Assembly: GCA_025964635.1 (NCBI GenBank)
Contig: JAOPYP010000171.1
Coordinates: 1-5,481 of the forward strand
Length of the DNA stretch: 5,481 nt
Direction: 5' to 3'
From: Actinomycetes bacterium
GTDB taxonomy: Bacteria; Actinomycetota; Actinomycetes; Streptosporangiales; Streptosporangiaceae
The notes below the pieces were generated by a model. It saw nothing but the letters and a program-made list of their open reading frames with translations, was not told where the DNA came from and made no database searches. The translations under genes and the position numbers were made by a program. Each line of letters opens with the position of its first letter. Positions within the stretch are counted from its first letter, which is position 1. Below are positions 1 to 5,481 of the stretch, piece by piece.

Positions 1-45
1 CGGCCGTCCCCGGGCTCAGGCGGCCGTCCCCGGGCTCAGGCGGCC
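1..45. repeat. 20-bp tandem duplication at the exporter stop codon
   Basis: Positions 1-20 and 21-40 are identical 20-bp units, and positions 41-45 repeat the first five bases (cggcc). On the minus strand the copy at 21-40 holds the exporter's TGA stop (38-36); the copy at 1-20 repeats that segment, with its own TGA, just downstream. The repeat therefore does not change the protein. It looks like a recent slippage or duplication product. More copies could lie beyond the left edge. Confidence 0.9.
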
Positions 46-1940
46 AGGCCGGCGTAGCGGCCGTTGTCCGCCAGCAGGCTGTCGTGCGTGCCGGACTCGA
101 TCACGTGCCCGTGATCCAGCACGACAATCTCGTCGGCGTTGCGCACGGTTGAGAGGCGGTGGGCGATGGTGATGGTGGTGCGGCCCACGGCCAGGTTGTC
201 GAACGCGTGCTGGACGGCGCGCTCGGTCTCGGTGTCCAGGGCGCTGGTGGCCTCGTCCAGCACGAGCACGCGCGGGTCGCGCAGCAGGGTCCGGGCGATG
301 GCCAGGCGCTGCTTCTCGCCGCCGGAGAAACGGTGCCCGCGGGAGCCGACCATGGTGTCGTAGCCGTCGGGCAGCCCGGCGATCAGGTCGTGGATCTGCG
401 CGGCCCGGGCCGCGTCCTCGATCTCTGCGTCGGTCGCGTCCGGCCTGGCGTAGCGCAGGTTCTCCCGCACCGTGGTGTGCAGGAGGTAGGTCTCCTGGCT
501 GACCACGCCCACGACCGCGGCCAGGTCGGTGAGCTTCATGTCGCGGATGTCGATGCCGTCGATGCTCACCACACCGCTGCCCGGGTCGTAGAGCCGGGCG
601 ATCAGCGCGGCGAGGGTCGTCTTGCCCGAGCCGGTCTCGCCGACCAGGGCCAGCGTGGTGCCGGCCGGGACGTCCAGGCCGATGCCGGTCAGGGCCGGCC
701 GGCCGGCGCCGGGATAGGTGAAGCTGACGTCCTGGAGCCGGACGTGGCCGGTCATGACCTCCGGGACGATCTCCACCGGGTGGGCCGGGTCGTCCACCTC
801 CACGGGCAGGTCCAGGTACTCGAAGATCCGCGCGAACAGGGCCAGCGAGCTGACCACGGACACGCCGGTGCTGAGCAGGCCGGTCAGCGGCCGGAAGAGG
901 CTGTTCTGCAGGGTGGTGAAGGCGACCAGGGTGCCGATGGTCATCGCGCCCGCGGCGACCGGCAGGCCGGCGGCCAGGTAGATGACGGCCGGGACGGCCG
1001 CGAAGATGATGCTCATCGACGACATCCGCCAGCGCCCGGCCAGCTGGGAGCGGAGCTCCAGGTCGATCAGGCGGGCCGAGGAGGCCGTGAACCGCGCGAC
1101 CAGCGACGGCCCGGTGCCCATCGTCTTGGCCAGCTGGACGCCGTTGATCGACAGTCCTTCCTCGATGGTGACGTTGAGGTTGGCCAGCTCACGCTGCTGC
1201 TCGGTGGTGATGGCCCGGCGCATCCGGGCGACCCTGCGGCTCAGGTAGATGGCGGGCGGCATCACGACCAGCGAGATGAGGGACAGCTTCCAGGACAGCG
1301 CGACCATGGCCACCGCCGTGGCGACCGCGGTGGTGAGGTTGGCGGCGACGGACGTCGCGGTCGAGGTGACCACGGATTCCATGCCGCCGACGTCGTTGGT
1401 GATGCGGGACTGGACCTCGCCGGTCCGGGTCCGGGTGAAGAAAGCAACCGACTGCCGCTGCAGGTGGCCGAAGACGCTGGTGCGCAGGCCGTGCATGACG
1501 TGCTGGCCGACCTTGGTGCTGATCCAGGTCTGGATCACGCCGAACGCGGAGGTGATGGCGGCGATGCCGATCATGCCGGCGACCAGCAGGATCAGCAGCC
1601 GCAGGTTCCGGTCCGGGAGGGCGGTGTCGATCACCGCGCGGAGCAGGAACGGTGAGGCCACGCTCACGATGGAGGAGGCCACGATGATGGCGGTGACGAT
1701 CGTCAGCTGCCAGGTGTAGGGCCTGAAGAGCTGCCCGATGCGGCGCAGCGACACCTCGCGGGCCTGCGCCTTCTCTGCGGCCGTGACCGTTCTCGCCCCG
1801 CGGGACCGGCCGGGGCCGGGGTTGCGGGGGTTGCTGTTGCGGGGGTCCGTGTTCTGGGGGGTCGGGTCTGGGGACGCCAAGTGCTTGCTCGATTCTGTCG
1901 GGGGGAGGCTCACGCGGCAGGCGGAGCGCTCGGGGACCAC
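36..1940 (-). CDS. ABC exporter half-transporter (membrane domain fused to ATPase)
   Basis: This 634-residue protein is predicted to be an inner-membrane ATP-driven exporter of the MsbA/LmrA-like (ABCB) type, working as a dimer; the substrate is unknown. The membrane domain spans about residues 68-375, with hydrophobic segments near 78-100, 112-138, 193-212, 217-234, 308-327 and 330-345. The ATPase domain follows with A-loop Y409, Walker A GETGSGKTT (434-442), Q-loop Q482, signature FSGGE (538-542, a variant of LSGGQ), Walker B VLVLDEAT (558-565, catalytic E563), D-loop SALD (566-569) and switch H594. All catalytic residues are present, so a homodimer would have two competent sites. The GTG at 1940 is the first possible start after an upstream in-frame stop. 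It has no Shine-Dalgarno sequence, so a (near-)leaderless message is possible; GTG at 1913 is an alternative. Residues 1-65 are a Pro/Asn/Arg-rich, probably disordered extension. It is divergent from a MarR gene that probably represses it. Confidence 0.95.
   Translation of the reverse strand: MVPERSACRVSLPPTESSKHLASPDPTPQNTDPRNSNPRNPGPGRSRGARTVTAAEKAQAREVSLRRIGQLFRPYTWQLTIVTAIIVASSIVSVASPFLLRAVIDTALPDRNLRLLILLVAGMIGIAAITSAFGVIQTWISTKVGQHVMHGLRTSVFGHLQRQSVAFFTRTRTGEVQSRITNDVGGMESVVTSTATSVAANLTTAVATAVAMVALSWKLSLISLVVMPPAIYLSRRVARMRRAITTEQQRELANLNVTIEEGLSINGVQLAKTMGTGPSLVARFTASSARLIDLELRSQLAGRWRMSSMSIIFAAVPAVIYLAAGLPVAAGAMTIGTLVAFTTLQNSLFRPLTGLLSTGVSVVSSLALFARIFEYLDLPVEVDDPAHPVEIVPEVMTGHVRLQDVSFTYPGAGRPALTGIGLDVPAGTTLALVGETGSGKTTLAALIARLYDPGSGVVSIDGIDIRDMKLTDLAAVVGVVSQETYLLHTTVRENLRYARPDATDAEIEDAARAAQIHDLIAGLPDGYDTMVGSRGHRFSGGEKQRLAIARTLLRDPRVLVLDEATSALDTETERAVQHAFDNLAVGRTTITIAHRLSTVRNADEIVVLDHGHVIESGTHDSLLADNGRYAGLAA
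1812..1873 (+). other. G-tract cluster, possible G-quadruplex
   Basis: The plus strand, which is the template strand for the exporter, carries seven runs of three to six G: 1812-1815, 1818-1821, 1826-1830, 1841-1845, 1856-1861, 1864-1866 and 1870-1873. Loops are 2-10 bases. It includes a 15-nt imperfect repeat (TTGCGGGGG at 1822-1830 and 1837-1845) matching the five-residue periodicity PRNSN-PRNPG of the exporter's N-terminal extension. Folding is inferred from pattern only. Confidence 0.45.
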
Positions 1941-1948
1941 GTATATGC

Positions 1949-1961
1949 TGAGGTTACCTCA
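1949..1961. promoter_or_regulatory. Palindromic operator candidate 1 (probable MarR site)
   Basis: TGAGGT-T-ACCTCA is a perfect inverted repeat with 6-bp arms and a one-base centre. A third half-site, TGAGG at 1965-1969, follows in the opposite orientation to the second arm. It ends 9 bp upstream of the exporter start and overlaps its likely -10, so binding here should block exporter transcription. MarR dimers typically bind short palindromes in divergent gaps like this one. Assignment to the neighbouring MarR protein is inferred from context. Confidence 0.65.
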
Positions 1962-1975
1962 ATATGAGGGTTCAA

Positions 1976-1984
1976 CGGTAACCG
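1976..1984. promoter_or_regulatory. Palindromic operator candidate 2 (probable MarR site)
   Basis: CGGT-A-ACCG is a perfect 9-bp inverted repeat whose core, GGTAACC, is the reverse complement of the core GGTTACC of the site at 1949-1961. The two centres (1955 and 1980) are 25 bp apart. This copy sits just upstream of the regulator's -10 element, where a bound repressor would block the regulator's own promoter. The outer arms differ from the first site, so affinity may differ. Confidence 0.45.
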
Positions 1985-1985
1985 C

Positions 1986-2001
1986 TGGTACGCTATTCCC
2001 G
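1986..2001 (+). promoter_or_regulatory. Extended -10 promoter with leaderless start for marR
   Basis: TGG-TACGCT (1986-1994) fits an extended -10 (TGN plus TANNNT). Six bases follow before the GTG at 2001, the usual distance to a transcription start, so transcription probably begins at or next to the start codon. No Shine-Dalgarno sequence is present and no clear -35 is seen, which agrees with an extended -10. Leaderless mRNAs are common in actinobacteria. Confidence 0.6.
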
Positions 2002-2513
2002 TGATCCAGGGCAACGACACGGAGGGCTGGTCAGGTACCGGCCGCAGCGAGACGGCCAGGCATCCGGACGCCGGCGGCGAGCCGGGTACCGGCGGCGACG
2101 AGGCTGGCGGCGACGAGAATCTGGCGGACGCCTTCCGGTCCGTCGGGCGCCGGCTGCGCGAGACATCCCAGGAGACCCTGGCGCCCTGGGACATCAACCC
2201 TTCGCACTTCCGGGCCCTGCGGGTGCTGAACCACCACGGGGCCATGCGCCTGTCGGACCTGTCAGAGCACCTGCACATCGCGCCGCGCTCGGCCACCGAG
2301 GTGGTGGACGCGCTCGAAAGCCGGGGCCTGGTCGAACGGCGCCCCGATCCCGGCGACCGGCGGGCCATCCTGGCCGAGCTGACCGGGCCGGGCACCGACG
2401 TTCTCCGGGCGATCCGCGCGGCCCGCGGGACCGAGGCCGAACGGTTTTTTGGCCGGCTCAGCCCGGCCGACCGGGCCCACCTCGCCCGCATTCTCCGCGA
2501 ACTCCAGAGTTGA
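2001..2513 (+). CDS. MarR-family transcriptional regulator
   Basis: This 170-residue protein is a probable ligand-responsive winged-helix repressor of the divergent exporter and of itself. Residues 1-40 are a Gly/Asp/Glu-rich tail without predicted structure. The MarR fold follows: a dimerisation helix about 41-60, the DNA-binding helices about 67-110 (RLSDLSEHLHIAPRSATEVV, recognition helix near 95-107), and the wing with the family-typical DPGDRR (116-121). C-terminal dimerisation helices occupy about 130-169. The GTG at 2001 is the only usable start: an in-frame TGA lies at 1965-1967 and there is no other ATG, GTG or TTG before M82, inside the DNA-binding domain. Length is slightly above the usual 140-160 because of the tail. 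Its stop is 18 bp from the stop of the convergent YdeI-like gene. The ligand is unknown. Confidence 0.93.
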   Translation: MIQGNDTEGWSGTGRSETARHPDAGGEPGTGGDEAGGDENLADAFRSVGRRLRETSQETLAPWDINPSHFRALRVLNHHGAMRLSDLSEHLHIAPRSATEVVDALESRGLVERRPDPGDRRAILAELTGPGTDVLRAIRAARGTEAERFFGRLSPADRAHLARILRELQS

Positions 2514-2531
2514 GACGGGCGCCCGCATAGG

Positions 2532-2993
2532 TCAGCTGCGGGTCCGGCCCGAACGGATCATCTCGACCGCCTGCTGCACGCGCCGCTGCCGCGTCTCTTC
2601 CTTCTTCGCTTCCGTGACCCAGCGGGCGTATTCCTTGCGGTGGGTGAAGGCCATCCGCCCGAAGGACGCGCTGGCCTCCGGGTCGGCCGCCAGGGCCGCC
2701 GCGAGCGCCCCGGGCACCTCGACCTCGCGGGGACCCTCGTCAAGTTCGAGAGCCACCTCGACCTCGTCGCCCGCGCTGGCACCCGCATTCTGGCGGACCT
2801 CCCGGCTCAGGCCGACCAGGAATTCGCCCTTCATGCGGGCCACGCTGGTCCGCCAGGTGTAGCCATTGACGGTCGCGACCACGGGGAACCGCTTAGCCCC
2901 CTCACCCACCTCCGCGACCTGGGCATCGTCGAGCACCACGGCGGCGGCGGGGCCCCGGGGCTGCAGCTGCGTCGTGAACCGGATCACTCCCAT
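2532..2993 (-). CDS. YdeI/OmpD-associated family protein (DUF1905 plus OmdA)
   Basis: This 153-residue, probably cytoplasmic protein has two recognisable parts. Residues about 3-85 match the DUF1905 pattern: an RFTTQL opening, KRFPVVATVNGYTWRTS near 34-50, and LSREVRQNAGASAGDEVEVALELD near 62-85. Residues about 93-148 match the OmdA ('bacteriocin-protection, YdeI or OmpD-associated') helical domain, with FGRMAFTHRKEYARWV and the basic AKKEETRQRRVQQAVEMI stretch. The family name comes from enterobacterial genetics; the biochemical role is unknown and I assign none. I chose the ATG at 2993 because it begins right at the conserved domain and has AGGA (3004-3001) seven bases upstream. An in-frame ATG at 3065 would add 24 unconserved residues whose codons have lower G/C at third positions. 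The gene is convergent with marR and divergent from the GNAT gene. Confidence 0.85.
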   Translation of the reverse strand: MGVIRFTTQLQPRGPAAAVVLDDAQVAEVGEGAKRFPVVATVNGYTWRTSVARMKGEFLVGLSREVRQNAGASAGDEVEVALELDEGPREVEVPGALAAALAADPEASASFGRMAFTHRKEYARWVTEAKKEETRQRRVQQAVEMIRSGRTRS

Positions 2994-3064
2994 CCGCCCA
3001 TCCTGGCCCACCGGGACCAGCGGCGGCCACCCGGTTCCGGCCAGGTCCGATGAGCTGGATGGCA

Positions 3065-3094
3065 TCAGGTCCGGGGTGCCACGCGGCTGCTCCT
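3065..3094 (-). other. Five-codon mini-ORF with its own ribosome binding site
   Basis: On the minus strand AGGAG (3094-3090) lies seven bases before GTG (3082-3080), which opens GTG-GCA-CCC-CGG-ACC-TGA. Its stop (3067-3065) overlaps the alternative ATG (3065-3063) of the YdeI-like gene as TGATG. The geometry would suit translational coupling or a tiny leader peptide. The short length means chance is quite possible. Confidence 0.25.
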
Positions 3095-3114
3095 GAGCCG
3101 TCGTACCCTCGCGT

Positions 3115-3120
3115 TACGCT
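3115..3120 (+). promoter_or_regulatory. -10 element candidate for the GNAT gene
   Basis: TACGCT lies 32 bp upstream of the ATG at 3153 and is the same hexamer as the proposed -10 of marR. It would give a leader of about 25 bases that includes the ribosome binding site AGGGGA (3141-3146). No convincing -35 is present at the expected spacing. Confidence 0.35.
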
Positions 3121-3152
3121 GGCGGACGTCATCGTGATCGAGGGGATCAACC

Positions 3153-3737
3153 ATGGCCGGCAGCTTCGGCGTGAAACCCCTGGGCGAAGCGACGTGGCCG
3201 GACTTCGCCCGGCTGGTCGAGCGGCACAACGGCGTGTGGGGTGGCTGCTGGTGCATGGCCTTCCATCCCGAGGGTGTGGGACGCGGCAAGACCGCCGCCC
3301 AGAACCAGGCCGCGAAGGCGGGCCGGGTCCGCGAGGGCCAGGCCCACGCGGCCCTGGTGTACGACGGCGCCACGTGCGTGGGGTGGTGCCAGTTCGGGTC
3401 ACCGGACGAGCTGCCCCGCATAAAGAACCAGCGTGATTACCGCAACGGCCTCACTGGGCTGCCCGATTGGCGGATCACCTGCTTCTTCGTCGATAAAACG
3501 TACCGTCGCCAGGGGGTCACATCCGCGGCCCTCAACGGGGCGCTGGACGAGATCGCCCGGCTCGGCGGAGGCATGGTCGAGAGCTACCCCGAGGACGTGG
3601 CGGGCCGGTCGGTATCGGGGTCCTTCCTGCACAGCGGGACGGTCTCGCTGTTCGAGCGGCACGGCTTCGAGCGGGCCCGGCGGATCGGGAAAAACCGCTG
3701 GGTCGTCACCAGGGTCGTGCGCGGGAACGGCCTTTAG
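3153..3737 (+). CDS. GNAT-family N-acetyltransferase
   Basis: This 194-residue protein is a predicted acetyl-CoA-dependent acetyltransferase of unknown substrate. Strand beta-4 and the acetyl-CoA site are visible as ITCFFVDKTYRRQGVTSAAL (108-127), with the pyrophosphate-binding loop RRQGVT at 118-123 (family pattern Q/R-x-x-G-x-G/A, here ending in T). The C-terminal SLFERHGFERARR (165-177) is the usual GNAT beta-6/beta-7 'GF' region. The N-terminal part has GGCWCMAFH (30-38), and further cysteines stand at 75, 79 and 110; C32, C34 and H38 are unusual for a plain GNAT and could bind a thiol-type substrate or a metal, which is speculation. The ATG start is well supported by AGGGGA six bases upstream. 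It is divergent from the YdeI-like gene and followed by a 194-bp gap, so it is probably monocistronic. Confidence 0.88.
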   Translation: MAGSFGVKPLGEATWPDFARLVERHNGVWGGCWCMAFHPEGVGRGKTAAQNQAAKAGRVREGQAHAALVYDGATCVGWCQFGSPDELPRIKNQRDYRNGLTGLPDWRITCFFVDKTYRRQGVTSAALNGALDEIARLGGGMVESYPEDVAGRSVSGSFLHSGTVSLFERHGFERARRIGKNRWVVTRVVRGNGL

Positions 3738-3791
3738 GCGGCGGCATGCATCCGGCTCGAGGGAGGCGCTGGCGGCCACCGGGAGTCTTCA

Positions 3792-3821
3792 GGCCCGCCG
3801 GGGCGGCCCCTGCGCCGGGCC
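3792..3821 (+). terminator. GC-rich nested hairpin after the GNAT gene
   Basis: GGCCCG (3792-3797) can pair with CGGGCC (3816-3821), enclosing a small inner stem GGGG/CCCC (3800-3803 with 3807-3810). There is no T-tract, which is common for terminators of high-GC actinobacteria but also makes chance pairing likely at this base composition. It lies 55 bp after the GNAT stop. Confidence 0.25.
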
Positions 3822-3856
3822 GAGGCAGGGTTACGGGTCCCACCGCCGTCCTTCTC

Positions 3857-3886
3857 TTGACAGTGGCGCTGGCCGCGGCATGGGAT
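3857..3886 (+). promoter_or_regulatory. Promoter candidate for the acyl-CoA ligase
   Basis: TTGACA (3857-3862) is a perfect consensus -35. An 18-bp spacer leads to TGGGAT (3881-3886), a weak -10. Transcription would start near 3893, leaving a leader of about 40 bases with the ribosome binding site at 3916-3925. It falls in a stretch with non-coding codon usage. Confidence 0.45.
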
Positions 3887-3915
3887 GAGGCCAGGAATGT
3901 GCCCGCCGGTCTCAA

Positions 3916-3925
3916 GGGAGAGGAG
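3916..3925 (+). promoter_or_regulatory. Strong ribosome binding site that fixes the ligase start
   Basis: GGGAGAGGAG ends six bases before the ATG at 3932 and is close to the ideal anti-16S complement. It decides the start: the reading frame stays open back to an ATG at 3746, but that ATG has no such site, and the 62 extra codons are about one quarter A/T-ending, far more than in the gene itself. Confidence 0.85.
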
Positions 3926-3931
3926 CCGGCG

Positions 3932-5458
3932 ATGACCAACCTGGCCGGGATCGTGCAGGCGCAGGCAGCGGAGCAGGGGCAGGGAGAGCGGCCGGCCTTG
4001 CGGCAGGGCGGCCGGGGGCTGAGCTACGCCGAGCTCGCGCGGGGCAGCGGCCAGGCCGCGGCCCTGCTGCGCGAGGCGGGGATCGGGGCCGGTGACCGGG
4101 TCGCGCTCATGATGCCGAACGTGCTGGCGTTCCCGCTGCTGTTCTACGGCAGCCTGGCCGCGGGGGCCGTGGTCGTCCCGATGAACCCGCTGCTGAAGAG
4201 CCGGGAAGTCGCGCACTATCTGGGTGACTCAGGAGCGTCGGTCATTCTCGCCTGGGACGCGGCGGCCGGCGAGGCCGCCAAGGGAGCCGCCGACCTCGGC
4301 GTCCCGGTCATCCGGGTCACGGAGCCCGACGCCCGGAGCCTGCTCGCCGGCCGGCCACCGCTCGCGGGCTGGGCCGGGCGGGATGACGACGACGATGCCG
4401 TGATCCTGTACACCTCGGGAACCACCGGGGTCCCCAAAGGCGCCGAGCTGACCCACGCGAACCTGTTCCGCAACGCCGAGGTGACCGCGACGACGCTGCT
4501 GGCCACGGGCCCGGACGACGTGGTCATGGGGTGCCTGCCGCTGTTCCACTGCTTCGGCCTGACCTGCGGCCTGAACGCGGCCGTCATCGGCGGCGCCGCC
4601 CTGGCCCTGCTCCCCCGGTTTGACCCGGGCGCGGCCCTGGAGATGATCGGCCAGGAGAAGGTGACCATCTTCGAGGGCGTGCCGACCATGTACGCGGCCA
4701 TGCTGCATCACCCGTCCCGCGCCCGCGCCGACGTGTCCTCGCTCCGGCTGTGCGTGTCCGGCGGGGCCGCCCTTCCGGTGGAGATCCTGCGCGGCTTCGA
4801 GGACGCGTTCGGCTGCACGATCCTCGAGGGCTACGGGCTGTCCGAGACGTCCCCGGTGGCGTCGTTCAACCACCCGGACCGCCCCCGCAAGCCGGGCTCG
4901 ATCGGCATCCCGGTCGCGGGCGTGCAGATGCGCCTGGTGGACGACTCGGGAGCCGAGACGGCGGCCGGGGAGGTCGGCGAGGTGGCGATCCGGGGCCACA
5001 ACATCATGAAGGGCTACTGGGCCAACCCGGACGCGACCGCGGCGGCGATCCCGGACGGCTGGTTCCGCTCGGGCGACCTGGCCCGGGTGGACGAGGACGG
5101 CTACTTCTTCATCGTCGACCGGAAGAAAGAGCTGGTCATCCGGGGCGGCTACAACGTCTACCCGCGGGAAATCGAGGAGGCCCTGTACGAGCACCCGGCC
5201 GTGGCCGAGGTCGCGGTGGTCGGGATCCCGCACGAGTCGCTCGGTGAGGAGGTAGGCGCCGCCGTGGCCCTCAAGCCCGGTGCCAGCGCCACCCCGGAGG
5301 AGCTGAGGGCCTTCGCCCGGGAACGGGTAGCCGCCTACAAGTACCCGCGGCGAGTCTGGCTGGTCGAGCAGCTGCCGAAGGGGCCGACCGGCAAGATCCT
5401 GCGGCGAGAGGTGCGGCCGCCCGCCGAGGACAGCCCCGCCACGACGGAGAGTTCGTGA
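3932..5458 (+). CDS. AMP-forming acyl-CoA ligase (fatty-acid--CoA ligase type)
   Basis: This 508-residue enzyme of the ANL (adenylate-forming) superfamily should activate a carboxylic acid with ATP to an acyl-AMP and then transfer it to coenzyme A. The large N-terminal domain (about 1-395) carries the P-loop YTSGTTGVPKG (160-170), the LPLFHCFGL segment (202-210) typical of fatty-acyl and aryl-CoA ligases, SGGAALP (276-282), YGLSETSP (301-308) and the ribose-binding SGDLARVDEDGY (380-391, D382). The hinge RKKELVIRGGYNVYPREIEE (397-416) leads to the small C-terminal domain with the catalytic lysine in PTGKIL (K488). All key residues are present and the length is normal, so it should be active. 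It resembles actinobacterial 'long-chain fatty acid--CoA ligases', but chain length or an aryl substrate cannot be fixed from motifs. Five aspartates in a row (151-155) precede the P-loop. The last bases form a GTGA overlap with a possible next gene. Confidence 0.94.
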   Translation: MTNLAGIVQAQAAEQGQGERPALRQGGRGLSYAELARGSGQAAALLREAGIGAGDRVALMMPNVLAFPLLFYGSLAAGAVVVPMNPLLKSREVAHYLGDSGASVILAWDAAAGEAAKGAADLGVPVIRVTEPDARSLLAGRPPLAGWAGRDDDDDAVILYTSGTTGVPKGAELTHANLFRNAEVTATTLLATGPDDVVMGCLPLFHCFGLTCGLNAAVIGGAALALLPRFDPGAALEMIGQEKVTIFEGVPTMYAAMLHHPSRARADVSSLRLCVSGGAALPVEILRGFEDAFGCTILEGYGLSETSPVASFNHPDRPRKPGSIGIPVAGVQMRLVDDSGAETAAGEVGEVAIRGHNIMKGYWANPDATAAAIPDGWFRSGDLARVDEDGYFFIVDRKKELVIRGGYNVYPREIEEALYEHPAVAEVAVVGIPHESLGEEVGAAVALKPGASATPEELRAFARERVAAYKYPRRVWLVEQLPKGPTGKILRREVRPPAEDSPATTESS

Positions 5459-5481
5459 GCCCGGCGGAGGCGGGCCGCCGC
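5455..5481 (+). CDS. Start of a possible downstream gene, cut by the window edge
   Basis: GTG at 5455 overlaps the ligase TGA stop as GTGA, a common sign of translational coupling. GGAG (5446-5449) lies five bases upstream. The frame is open for nine codons (M-SPAEAGRR) to the end of the window. Nothing can be said about the product; the claim rests only on start geometry. Confidence 0.45.

Larger units (their letters stand above)
1941..2000. promoter_or_regulatory. Divergent exporter/marR promoter region
   Basis: This 60-bp gap must hold both promoters, because coding starts at each edge (GTG at 1940 minus, GTG at 2001 plus). It is clearly more AT-rich than its flanks and contains two palindromes, described separately. 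On the minus strand TAACCT (1956-1951) could be a -10 element for the exporter, giving a leader of only a few bases. No good -35 partner is seen, so that assignment is weak. Confidence 0.7.

Noticed and set aside
538..542. FSGGE in place of LSGGQ in the exporter (residue positions) as a sign of a degenerate ATPase site
   Set aside because: The core SGG is intact and Walker A, Walker B glutamate and switch histidine are all present. FSGGE is a common variant in bacterial exporters.
159..1655. A 498-codon open frame on the plus strand
   Set aside because: It is antisense to the exporter. Its product is a Gly/Asp/Val/Arg-rich string with no domain, typical of a high-GC shadow frame, while the minus strand carries all the ABC motifs.
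2516..2525. Palindrome CGGGCGCCCG in the 18-bp gap between marR and the YdeI-like gene, as a shared terminator
   Set aside because: It has no loop and no T-tract, and 10-bp GC palindromes are frequent at this base composition.
4229..5233. A 334-codon open frame on the minus strand
   Set aside because: It lies wholly antisense to the ligase, whose adenylation motifs are complete. Its product is His/Arg/Gly-rich with no recognisable fold.
1..5481. A novel defence or biosynthetic system spanning the window
   Set aside because: The five genes belong to common families, alternate in direction and share no visible pathway. Apart from the exporter/MarR pair and the ligase with its possible partner, nothing ties them into one system.

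Overview
The window is a piece of a high-GC chromosome with strong G/C bias at third codon positions, GTG starts and a leaderless-looking regulator. This points to an actinobacterium (Streptomyces, Streptosporangiales or a relative); the genus cannot be told from the sequence. Five complete genes are supported, and a sixth appears to begin at the right edge. There are no RNA genes, CRISPR arrays or insertion sequences.

Layout. Positions 36-1940 (minus) encode an ABC exporter half-transporter with fused membrane and ATPase domains. A 20-bp exact tandem duplication covers its stop codon. It is divergent from a MarR-family regulator (2001-2513, plus), and the 60-bp gap holds two palindromes with a shared GGTNACC core, one near each start. 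This is the classic arrangement of a drug-type exporter controlled by its own MarR repressor. The regulator converges, with an 18-bp gap, on a YdeI/OmpD-associated (DUF1905 plus OmdA) protein (2532-2993, minus). That gene is divergent from a GNAT acetyltransferase with a CWC motif (3153-3737, plus). After a 194-bp non-coding gap comes an AMP-forming acyl-CoA ligase (3932-5458, plus) with a full set of adenylation motifs. A GTGA stop/start overlap at its end suggests a translationally coupled gene running out of the window.

The exporter and MarR gene form one clear functional unit. The YdeI-like, GNAT and ligase genes have no evident pathway link to it or to each other; they look like ordinary accessory-metabolism genes. 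I found no convincing undescribed system. The most informative signals are regulatory: the paired palindromes, the forced leaderless GTG start of the regulator with an extended -10, a five-codon mini-ORF abutting an alternative start of the YdeI-like gene, and a G-tract cluster over the exporter's N-terminal extension.
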